Part shown: positions 57,969 through 64,000 of the stretch, in pieces
Layout: every line of letters begins with the position of its first letter
How positions within the stretch are numbered: the first letter of the stretch is position 1
Source of the DNA: JAOPZW01 sp963806015
Lineage (GTDB): Bacteria; Actinomycetota; Thermoleophilia; Solirubrobacterales; Solirubrobacteraceae
DNA: 64,000 nt
Direction: 5' to 3'
NCBI GenBank assembly: GCA_963806015.1
Contig: CAWDWM010000005.1
Span: 62,001 to 126,000, forward strand
The notes under the pieces: generated by a model
Told to the model about the DNA's origin: nothing
Seen by the model: the letters and a program-made list of their open reading frames with translations, nothing else
Databases searched by the model: none
Translations under genes and position numbers: made by a program

Positions 57969-58015
57969 GGCGGACGGCGGAGGATAGCGGTGTCGTCCGC
58001 TTCGCGTCCCGCGGA

Positions 58016-58068
58016 CGGGGGTGGGCCGGCAAATACATCCCACAGATGAAATATCCGGCCCACCCCCG
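58016..58068. promoter_or_regulatory. Perfect 14-bp inverted repeat around an AT-rich centre, upstream of rpmI
   Basis: cgggggtgggccgg at 58016-58029 and its exact complement at 58055-58068 enclose 25 AT-rich bases (58030-58054). It lies in the divergent spacer between rpmI and the membrane-protein gene. The AT-rich centre is the likely promoter region; in RNA the repeat would form a strong stem in the rpmI leader. It may be the autoregulatory site of the L35-L20 operon or an operator for both genes. Confidence 0.65.
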
Positions 58069-58113
58069 CCGGCGCGCGGTATCACGCACGCGCGCCGCGG
58101 ACTCCTCCCCCCG

Positions 58114-59178
58114 ATGAGCGCCTTCGCCCTCCCCAGCAGCCTGCCGGCCGCCGCACGCGTGCTCCCGGACAAGCTCGCTCGCTCCCGGAGCCAGACGGCC
58201 TCCTTCGGTGACCTCGTCCACGCCCACTGGCAGTGGAAGCACGAGCGCGCCGACGACGACGCCCGGCGCGAGCGCTACGAGGCGACGCGGGCGTGCTTCG
58301 AGGCCGAGCACGGCAAGATCGTCGACGACTACTGGTCGGCCCGCGAGCCCGCCGCGGTGGCGGTCTGCTGCCTGCGCACGCGTTGGGGGCGCGAGCAGTG
58401 GGCGCTGCATCGCAGCACGGCGCGGCTGGCGGCCGACCACCCGGACTTCGCGCGCCTGCTGCGCGACGCCGCGCGGCAGTCCGTGCGCGCCGCCAACGTC
58501 CTGTCCGGCATGACCCAGCGGATCGCGACGTCCAATCTCTTCTCCCTGACGCGCGACGTCATGGCGTCCCTGGAGGACGAGAAGGTCAAGCCGACCGGCC
58601 TGACGGAGTACAAGAGCGACCTGCGCAACATCGAGCAGTACGCGGGCCAGGCGGGCGCCCGGCAGGCGCAGATCGTCTACCTCAAGGGCCTGATGCGCGG
58701 GCTCGTCGCGCTCGTGGTGCTCGCGCCGCTGCTCGCCCTGGCGCTGTCCGCGCTCAAGGTGCACAGCGTCGACCCGGCGGTGCTCGCGGGCTGCCTGGTG
58801 GCCGGCTCGTTCGGCGCCACGATGAGCGTGCTCATGCGCATGAGCGCCGGCAAGTTCGACGTCAACCACGAGATCGGGCGCGAGTACGTGACCAACCTCG
58901 GCCTCGCCCGTCCCTACATCGGGGCGATCTTCGCGCTGCTGCTGTACTTCGCCGTCAAGGGCGGCCTCGCGCCGCAGATGCGGCCACCGAGCCACGACGC
59001 CGCGGCACAGTTCGCGTTCTTCGTCGCCTTCGGGTTCCTCATCGGCTTCAGCGAGCGCTTCGCGAAGGAGATCGTGCGCAGCGCGGAGTCGGGCGCGGGC
59101 GGGACCGAGGGCCTAGGCGCCGAGGTCGGCGCGCAGGGCGTCGACCGTCGCGCGCAGGGCGTCCAGGTCGGCGCGTAG
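58114..59178 (+). CDS. Two- to four-helix membrane protein, function unknown
   Basis: A 354-residue protein. About 200 residues of charged, helical cytoplasmic sequence come first (FGDLVHAHWQWKHERADDDARRERYEATRACFEAEHGKIVDDYW). Membrane helices follow: GLMRGLVALVVLAPLLALALSAL, VLAGCLVAGSFGATMSVLMRM, YIGAIFALLLYFAVKGGLAP, FAFFVAFGFLIGFSERFAKEIVRSAE. The FGATMSVLMRMSAGKFDVNHEIGRE segment appears in other uncharacterised bacterial membrane proteins. ATG 58114 is chosen. The last 22 residues overlap the 3' end of the convergent yceH-like gene and look like read-through. Confidence 0.8.
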   Translation: MSAFALPSSLPAAARVLPDKLARSRSQTASFGDLVHAHWQWKHERADDDARRERYEATRACFEAEHGKIVDDYWSAREPAAVAVCCLRTRWGREQWALHRSTARLAADHPDFARLLRDAARQSVRAANVLSGMTQRIATSNLFSLTRDVMASLEDEKVKPTGLTEYKSDLRNIEQYAGQAGARQAQIVYLKGLMRGLVALVVLAPLLALALSALKVHSVDPAVLAGCLVAGSFGATMSVLMRMSAGKFDVNHEIGREYVTNLGLARPYIGAIFALLLYFAVKGGLAPQMRPPSHDAAAQFAFFVAFGFLIGFSERFAKEIVRSAESGAGGTEGLGAEVGAQGVDRRAQGVQVGA

Positions 59179-59790
59179 CGCCGCCAGCTCCGCCTCCAGC
59201 CGGCCGACGCGAGGATCGGTCGCCGGCGCCGGCGCCGGCGCGGGGTAGTCGTCATGCAGAGGCGGCGCCGGCGCCACGGCCGCCTCGGCCGGCTCGCCCG
59301 CCGCGTCGTCGAGCAGATGGGCGTAGCGCTCCTCCTTCTGCCCCGGCCGGCGCGGCAGGCGCACCGCCAGCTCGCGGTCGATCAGGCGCTCCAGGGTGGC
59401 GATGACCGATGAGAGGTCGCCCAGCGGGTGCAGGCGCTCGGTGCGCTGCTTGAGCTCGCCCGGGGTCTGCGCGCCGCGGAGCATGAGCACGCACAGCACC
59501 GCGAGCTCGTCCTCGGGCAGCCCGAGCGCCTCGTCGAGCAGGTGGCGGTACTTCGGCGCGCGGCTGCCGGGGCCGCTGGCCAGACGCGCCCAGCGCCGCC
59601 GCGACAGGCGGTGCAGCGCGTCGCGGACGATCGCCTCGTCGTACTCGACGACCGGATCGCGGTTGGTCGCCTGGTTGCACGCCAGGCGCAGGGCGTTGAG
59701 GCTCAGGGGATAGGCCTCGGGCGTCGTGCGCTGCTTCTCGAGCAGGCAGCCGAGGACGCGAATCTCGGGCGCGCTGAGGTCCACGGGCAC
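59113..59790 (-). CDS. YceH-family (DUF480) protein
   Basis: A 225-residue protein with the DUF480 tandem winged-helix pattern: LSAPEIRVLGCLLEKQRTTPEAYPLSLNALRLACNQATNRDPVVEYDEAIVRDALHRL, KYRHLL, ELAVLCVLMLRGAQTPGELKQRTERLHPLGDLSSVIATLERLI. The C-terminus has a Pro/Ala linker and a leucine-rich coiled coil (LEAELAALRADLDALRATVDAL). Role unknown, though the fold suggests nucleic acid or protein binding. Starts at GTG 59790. Confidence 0.9.
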   Translation of the reverse strand: MPVDLSAPEIRVLGCLLEKQRTTPEAYPLSLNALRLACNQATNRDPVVEYDEAIVRDALHRLSRRRWARLASGPGSRAPKYRHLLDEALGLPEDELAVLCVLMLRGAQTPGELKQRTERLHPLGDLSSVIATLERLIDRELAVRLPRRPGQKEERYAHLLDDAAGEPAEAAVAPAPPLHDDYPAPAPAPATDPRVGRLEAELAALRADLDALRATVDALRADLGA

Positions 59791-59810
59791 GCAGCGTAGA
59801 GAATCCAGGG

Positions 59811-61046
59811 ATGTCCGCCTCCTTCGCCACCCGCGGCCTGCTGCTGACCGAGCACGAGTTCTCCGTTCCGCTGGACCACGCGCGGCCCGAAGGGGAGCGG
59901 ATCACCGTGTTCGGGCGCGAGGTCGCCGACTCCGACGGGCGCGACCGGCCGATGCTCGTCTTCCTGCAGGGCGGGCCCGGCAGCGAGGCGCCGCGCCCGA
60001 CCCGCTATCCGAGCTCGCCGGGGTGGCTGGACCGCGCGCTGCACGAGTTCCGCGTGCTCATGCTCGATCAGCGCGGCACCGGGCGCTCGAGCCCGATCGG
60101 CGCGCTGCCCGGGCTGACCGGGCCCGAGCAGGCCGAGCGCCTGGTGCACTTCCGCGCCGACGCGATCGTGCGCGACGCCGAGCACATCCGCCGGGAGCTG
60201 GGGATCGAGCGCTGGAGCCTGCTGGGCCAGAGCTTCGGCGGGCTGTGCGTGATGAGCTACCTGTCGATCGCGCCCGAGGGCCTGCGCGAGGCGCTGGTGA
60301 CCGGTGGCCTGGCCCCTCTCGGGCCGCGGATCGACGACGTCTACCGCGCGACGTACGCGCGCACGCTGGAGCGCGGCCGGCGCTACTACGAGCGCTACCC
60401 CGGCGACCGCGACCGCGTGCTCGCGCTGCGCGAGCATCTGCAGGCCCACGACGTCCGCCTGCCCTCGGGCGACCGGCTGACCGCGCTGCGCGTGCAGCAG
60501 CTGGGCGGCATGCTGGGGATGAGCGACGGCGCCGAAGGTCTGCACTACATCCTCGAGCTGCCCGCCGACTCGCCCGCCTTCCACCACGACGTCGAGGCGG
60601 CGCTGGGCTTCGCGCGCAACCCGCTCTACGCCGTGCTCCAGGAAGCGTGCTGGGCCGACGGCGGCGCGACGCGGTGGGCGGGGCAGCGGCTGCTGCCCTC
60701 CGCCTACGAGGCCGAGCCCGAGCTCTTCTTCGGCGAGCACGTCTACCCCTGGATGTTCGAGGACTACGGCGCGCTGGCCCCGCTGCGCGAGGCCGCCGAC
60801 ATCCTCGCCGCCCACGAGTGGCCGCGCCTCTATGACCCCGATCGCCTGGCGGACAACGACGTGCCGGTGGCCGCCGCCATCTACGCCGAGGACATGTACG
60901 TCGAGCGAGCGTTCTCCGAGGAGACCGCGGCGCACATCCGCGGCCTGCGGCCCTGGCTCACCAACGAGCACGAGCACAACGGCCTGCGCGCCGACGGCGC
61001 GCGCATCCTGGGCCACCTGATCGACCTCGCGCGCGGGAGGGCATGA
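59811..61046 (+). CDS. Proline iminopeptidase-like alpha/beta hydrolase (peptidase family S33)
   Basis: A 411-residue alpha/beta hydrolase. MLVFLQGGPGSEAPRPTR is the oxyanion-hole HGGPG motif; RVLMLDQRGTGRSSPI is the DQRG.G.S motif; SLLGQSFGGLCVMSYLS contains the nucleophile Ser (GQSFGG). Later VAAAIYAEDMYVE and WLTNEHEHNGLRADG supply the acid and the His. The family cleaves N-terminal Pro or other residues from small peptides. It is coupled to the oxidase gene downstream (overlap 61043-61046). Confidence 0.92.
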   Translation: MSASFATRGLLLTEHEFSVPLDHARPEGERITVFGREVADSDGRDRPMLVFLQGGPGSEAPRPTRYPSSPGWLDRALHEFRVLMLDQRGTGRSSPIGALPGLTGPEQAERLVHFRADAIVRDAEHIRRELGIERWSLLGQSFGGLCVMSYLSIAPEGLREALVTGGLAPLGPRIDDVYRATYARTLERGRRYYERYPGDRDRVLALREHLQAHDVRLPSGDRLTALRVQQLGGMLGMSDGAEGLHYILELPADSPAFHHDVEAALGFARNPLYAVLQEACWADGGATRWAGQRLLPSAYEAEPELFFGEHVYPWMFEDYGALAPLREAADILAAHEWPRLYDPDRLADNDVPVAAAIYAEDMYVERAFSEETAAHIRGLRPWLTNEHEHNGLRADGARILGHLIDLARGRA

Positions 61047-62293
61047 GGATGGCCGAGCGCAACTGGGCCGGCACGCACGTCTTCGGGGCCGCCACGCTGC
61101 ACCGGCCCACGACTCGCGAGCGGCTGCGCGAGATCGTCGCGCGGGCGCCCCGTATCAGGGTGCTGGGCTCGCGCCACTCGTTCAACGCGATCGCCGACTC
61201 CGCCGAGCTGGTCAGCCTCGAGGGCCTTCCGGCCGACGTGAGCGTCGACCACGCGGCGGGCACCGTGTCCTGCAACGCGGGGCTGAAGTACGGCGAGCTG
61301 GCCGGCACGCTGACCGCCGAGGGCGTCGCCGTGCACAACCTCGCGTCGCTGCCACACATCTCGATCGCCGGAGCCGTCGCCACCGCCACCCACGGCTCCG
61401 GCGACGCCAACGGCAACCTCGCCACCGCGGTCCGCGGCCTCGAGCTCCTGACCTCGACCGGCGACGTGGTCACGTTCTCCCGCGGCGACGCCGACTTCGA
61501 CGGCGTCGTCGTCGGACTCGGCGCGCTCGGCGCCGTCACGCGCATCACGCTGGACGTCGAGCCCGCCTTCGAGGTGCGCCAGCGCGTCTTCGAGGGACTG
61601 AGCTGGGCCGCCCTCCACGAGCACTTCGACGCGATCACCGCCGGCGGCTACAGCGTGAGCGTCTTCACGCGCTGGGGCGAGACCGTCGATCAGGTGTGGA
61701 TCAAGAGCCGCGTCACGGATGCCCCCGAGCAGCAGCGCAGCGAGCTGTTCGGCGCGGTCGCCGCCACGCTCGACCGCCATCCGATCCTCGGCCTGGACCC
61801 GGTCAACTGCACCCCGCAGCTCGGCGTCGCCGGCCCGTGGTCGGATCGCCTGCCGCACTTCCGCATGGGCTTCACGCCGAGCAACGGCGAGGAGATCCAG
61901 TCCGAGTACCACGTGCCACGTCGCCATGCGACGGCGGCGATCCAGGCCGTGCACGCCCTTGCCGACGCCCTGGCACCCGTGCTCCAGGTCTCGGAGATCC
62001 GCACCGTCGCGGCCGACGGGCTGTGGATGAGCCCGCAGTACGGCGAGGCCACCGTCGGCCTGCACTTCACGTGGACACGCGAGCCCGAGGCGGTCGCGCG
62101 TGTGCTCGTCGCGCTCGAGGCGGCGCTGGCGCCCTTCCAGGCGCGTCCGCACTGGGGCAAGGTCTTCCTGGCCGAGGCCGCTACCCTGGCGCCGCGCTAC
62201 GAACGCCTGGCCGACTTCGCGCGCCTCGCCGAGCGCCTGGACCCGCGCGGCGCCTTCCGCAACGCCTGGCTGCAGAAGCACGTGCTGGGCTGA
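61043..62293 (+). CDS. FAD-dependent alditol/sugar-lactone oxidase (AldO-like)
   Basis: A 416-residue VAO-type flavoprotein. NWAGTHVFGA at the start is diagnostic; IRVLGSRHSFNAIADSAELVSL carries the His45 expected to bind FAD covalently; ATATHGSGDANGNLATAVRGLELLT and GLGALGAVTRITLDVEPAF follow. The C-terminal domain contains LQVSEIRTVAADGLWMSPQYG and PHWGKVFLA, the alditol-oxidase/arabinono-lactone-oxidase signature. It oxidises alditols with oxygen to give aldoses and H2O2 in characterised relatives. Overlaps the S33 hydrolase stop (ATGA). Confidence 0.92.
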   Translation: MRMAERNWAGTHVFGAATLHRPTTRERLREIVARAPRIRVLGSRHSFNAIADSAELVSLEGLPADVSVDHAAGTVSCNAGLKYGELAGTLTAEGVAVHNLASLPHISIAGAVATATHGSGDANGNLATAVRGLELLTSTGDVVTFSRGDADFDGVVVGLGALGAVTRITLDVEPAFEVRQRVFEGLSWAALHEHFDAITAGGYSVSVFTRWGETVDQVWIKSRVTDAPEQQRSELFGAVAATLDRHPILGLDPVNCTPQLGVAGPWSDRLPHFRMGFTPSNGEEIQSEYHVPRRHATAAIQAVHALADALAPVLQVSEIRTVAADGLWMSPQYGEATVGLHFTWTREPEAVARVLVALEAALAPFQARPHWGKVFLAEAATLAPRYERLADFARLAERLDPRGAFRNAWLQKHVLG

Positions 62294-62297
62294 GGCG

Positions 62298-63062
62298 CTA
62301 GGCGGCCAGGCGCACGGGCGGCGCCAATCCGTCCTCGAGCAGCCCCCGCGGCGCGGTGCTCACCAGCCGCTCGGCCTCCGCGGCGGGCGTGTCGTGGCGG
62401 CGCAGGACGGCGATCGCCGCGGTCAGGCTGGGGGCGCGCTCGCTCGGGCGATGGGCGTCGGAGGCGATGACCGTGGCCCGGCCGCCCTCGATGAGCTCGA
62501 GCCCCGCGGCGCGCGCGCCGGCCCCGTGGTAGCCGGTCAGCGAGGAGCCGTTGACCTGCAGGCGGTCGCCGGCGGCGAGCAGGCGCTCGATCGCGCCGGG
62601 CGCCGAGGTCAGTGCGGGCGAGCGCTCGGGATGGCCGATGAGCAGGCCGTAGCCGCGATCGCGCAGCTCCTGGGCACTGTCGCGCAGGTCGGCGAGCGTG
62701 CCGGTGCCCGGCAGCGGCGCCTCGAGCAGGACCCAGCGCCGGCCGGGCGGTCCCTGGGCGACCGTCTCGAGCTGTGCGGCGTCGAGGTCGGGCACGTCGT
62801 ACCACGCGAGCTCGGCGCCGGTGCGCACCTCGAGGTCGACGTCGGCCTGCGCCAGCGCGAGGCGCAGCTCGCGCACTCGCTCGGGAACCTCGGCCACGTC
62901 CACGAACGACGCATGCGGCGTGCACGTGACCAGCCGCGTCCCGTCCCGCACCGCCGCGCGGGCGAGCTCGACCGCGGTCGCGAGGTCGGGCGGGCCGTCG
63001 TCGACGCCCGGCAGGAGGTGGAAGTGCAGCTCGACGCGCTCCATACCTTCAAGGTAGAACAC
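62298..63062 (-). CDS. CpsB/YwqE-type PHP-family tyrosine phosphatase
   Basis: A 254-residue PHP-domain phosphatase. VELHFHLLPGVDDGPPDL carries the HxH metal-binding pair and the LPG.DDGP signature of CpsB/YwqE, which dephosphorylates bacterial tyrosine kinases controlling capsule synthesis. RLVTCTPHASFVDV, GYGLLIGHPERSPAL and VIASDAHRPSERAPSL supply the remaining His and Asp ligands. Start is ATG 63062 or the internal ATG 63044 (MERVELHFH), the latter fitting the family better. No capsule or BY-kinase genes adjoin it. Confidence 0.87.
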   Translation of the reverse strand: MFYLEGMERVELHFHLLPGVDDGPPDLATAVELARAAVRDGTRLVTCTPHASFVDVAEVPERVRELRLALAQADVDLEVRTGAELAWYDVPDLDAAQLETVAQGPPGRRWVLLEAPLPGTGTLADLRDSAQELRDRGYGLLIGHPERSPALTSAPGAIERLLAAGDRLQVNGSSLTGYHGAGARAAGLELIEGGRATVIASDAHRPSERAPSLTAAIAVLRRHDTPAAEAERLVSTAPRGLLEDGLAPPVRLAA

Positions 63063-63138
63063 CGGCGGCGCGCCTCCACGCCCTTCACGGTTCCTTCACG
63101 GTCTCGCACGGGCCCGCCGGCGGTCGTAGAGTGGGCCT

Positions 63139-64000
63139 CTGACGAGCCACGACCCCCAGTCATCGGTAGCGACGGCGGGAGAGGGCCAGGTCTTCCTCGG
63201 CATCGGCGACGAGCCGCTCGGCCCGGGTACCCCGGGCCGTCTGGAGCACGTCTACCGGCTGGCGGATCCGGCGCTCTCCGAGCTCTCACTCGAGCCCCTG
63301 CTCAACGAGCTGCTGGTCCGCGCGAAGGACATCCTCGGGGTCGACACCGCCGCCATCCTGCTCCTCGACGAGGACGCCCAGGAGCTCGTGGCGCGCGCCG
63401 CCAAGGGACTCGAGGAGGAGGTCGAGCGCGGTGTGCGCATCCCGGTCGGCCGCGGCTTCGCGGGCCGCATCGCGGCCGGGCGCAGGCCGATCTACATCGC
63501 CGACGTCGACCACGCGGACGTGCTGAACCCGATCCTGCGCATGAAGGGCGTGCGCTCGCTGCTGGGCGTGCCGCTGCTCGTGGAGGGCGCCACCCTCGGC
63601 GTGCTGCACGTCGGGACGGTCACGCCGCGCGAGTTCACCAACGCCGACGCCGCGCTGCTGCAGCTCGCCGCCGCTCAGGCCGCACCCGCGATCGACCGCG
63701 CACGTCTGTTCGACGCGCTCGACCGCGAGCATCGTGGCGCGATCGCCCTGCAGCGCAGCCTGCTGCCCGACCGCCTTCCCGACCTCGTCGGCATCGAGGC
63801 GGCGGTGCGCTACCTGCCGGCGCGCGACGAGGTCGGCGGCGACTGGTACGACGTCATCGAGCTGCCCGGCGGCCAGATCGGCCTCGCCATCGGCGACGTC
63901 GCCGGCCATGGGCTGCGGGCCGCGGCGCTCATGGGCCAGCTGCGCACGGGCCTGCGCGCCTACGCGCTGGAGGGCCACGCGCCCGCCGAGACGCTCAAGC
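63139..64000 (+). CDS. GAF-domain PP2C-type (SpoIIE-like) phosphatase, partial, C-terminus outside window
   Basis: An open frame running past the window end. A GAF domain occupies about residues 40-195 (LLNELLVRAKDILGVDTAAILLLDEDAQELVARAAKGLE, GVRIPVGRGFAGRIAAGRRPIYIADV, GVRSLLGVPLLVEGATLGVLHVG). A PP2C/SpoIIE domain then starts: IALQRSLLPDRLPDLVGIEAAVRYLPARDEVGGDWYDVIEL with the metal-binding Asp residues, and IGDVAGHGLRAAALMGQLR. Such proteins control anti-anti-sigma factors in partner-switching stress systems. No ATG or GTG start fits: the frame is closed by TAG just before CTG 63139, which would read (M)TSHDPQSS. CTG is therefore the probable start. Confidence 0.85.
   Translation, partial: MTSHDPQSSVATAGEGQVFLGIGDEPLGPGTPGRLEHVYRLADPALSELSLEPLLNELLVRAKDILGVDTAAILLLDEDAQELVARAAKGLEEEVERGVRIPVGRGFAGRIAAGRRPIYIADVDHADVLNPILRMKGVRSLLGVPLLVEGATLGVLHVGTVTPREFTNADAALLQLAAAQAAPAIDRARLFDALDREHRGAIALQRSLLPDRLPDLVGIEAAVRYLPARDEVGGDWYDVIELPGGQIGLAIGDVAGHGLRAAALMGQLRTGLRAYALEGHAPAETLK

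Noticed and set aside
1..64000. CRISPR arrays, rRNA genes, complete prophage or complete IS
   Set aside because: No regularly spaced repeats, no rRNA sequence, no phage gene cluster and only broken transposase pieces were seen.

Overview
The window is very GC-rich and almost wall-to-wall coding. Many start/stop codons overlap (ATGA or GTGA) and GTG starts are common. The gene content (GatCA, ECF41-type sigma factor, LAL-type LuxR regulator, MacAB-like exporter without an outer-membrane partner, CpsB-like phosphatase, GAF-PP2C phosphatase) points to a chromosomal segment of an actinobacterium. By its overall feel it is most likely a member of Thermoleophilia/Solirubrobacterales; this placement is inference from gene style, not from a marker search.

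Layout. 1-12.8 kb: housekeeping genes on the minus strand (gatA partial, gatC, a small membrane protein, folD, pcrA). These are followed by a secreted CAP protein, a queuosine-salvage protein homologue, an ABC-2 exporter, a flavin-dependent acyl-CoA-dehydrogenase-like enzyme, and cysE/cysK around an RBBP9-like hydrolase. 12.8-17.3 kb: a five-gene plus-strand operon (lipoprotein, HlyD-type adaptor, MacB-type ATPase, MacB permease, glycine-rich membrane protein) ending in a strong two-way hairpin terminator. 17.4-27 kb: O-antigen-ligase-like protein, lysine/alanine-rich secreted protein, an epimerase plus ECF41 sigma factor pair with a near-perfect ECF41 promoter, a small zinc-ribbon ORF between 17-bp direct repeats, an Rrf2 regulator, a truncated methyltransferase, an HDOD-LuxR fusion, gltX, a secreted cyclase-family protein and endonuclease IV. 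27.3-33.8 kb: dnaE, an ArsR-type regulator divergent from an MFS exporter with a perfect inverted-repeat operator, and an atypical SDR.

33.8-40.4 kb is an accessory island. Relics of an IS1182-type transposase (N-terminal piece on the left, C-terminal piece on the right, each next to a copy of the same 18-bp terminal sequence in inverted orientation) bracket a DUF1330 gene, a limonene-epoxide-hydrolase-like gene, a small conserved-looking ORF and a secreted GH3 glycosidase. Just outside lie a glutathione-S-transferase-like gene and a 39-codon fragment of a dihydrofolate-reductase-like gene. 40.5-45.1 kb: a MefA-like MFS exporter preceded by two tiny leader ORFs (MNVHPRYR and MVYR), each with its own Shine-Dalgarno sequence, and a hairpin. 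Upstream of these is a large LAL-type LuxR regulator. This leader arrangement is the most exciting item in the window: the Arg-Tyr-Arg at the end of the first peptide is a +X+ motif of the kind known to stall ribosomes in the presence of macrolides, suggesting drug-inducible attenuation of the exporter.

45-58 kb: a frameshifted VOC gene, a coiled-coil protein, argG, a broken esterase-like fragment, then a tightly overlapping minus-strand operon running trmH-like, pheS, pheT, argC, argJ, argB, argD, preceded by rpmI-rplT (without infC). 58-64 kb: a membrane protein, a YceH-like protein, an S33 peptidase plus AldO-like oxidase pair, a CpsB-like PHP phosphatase and the start of a GAF-PP2C phosphatase that has no ATG/GTG start. 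No tRNA, rRNA or CRISPR array was recognised.
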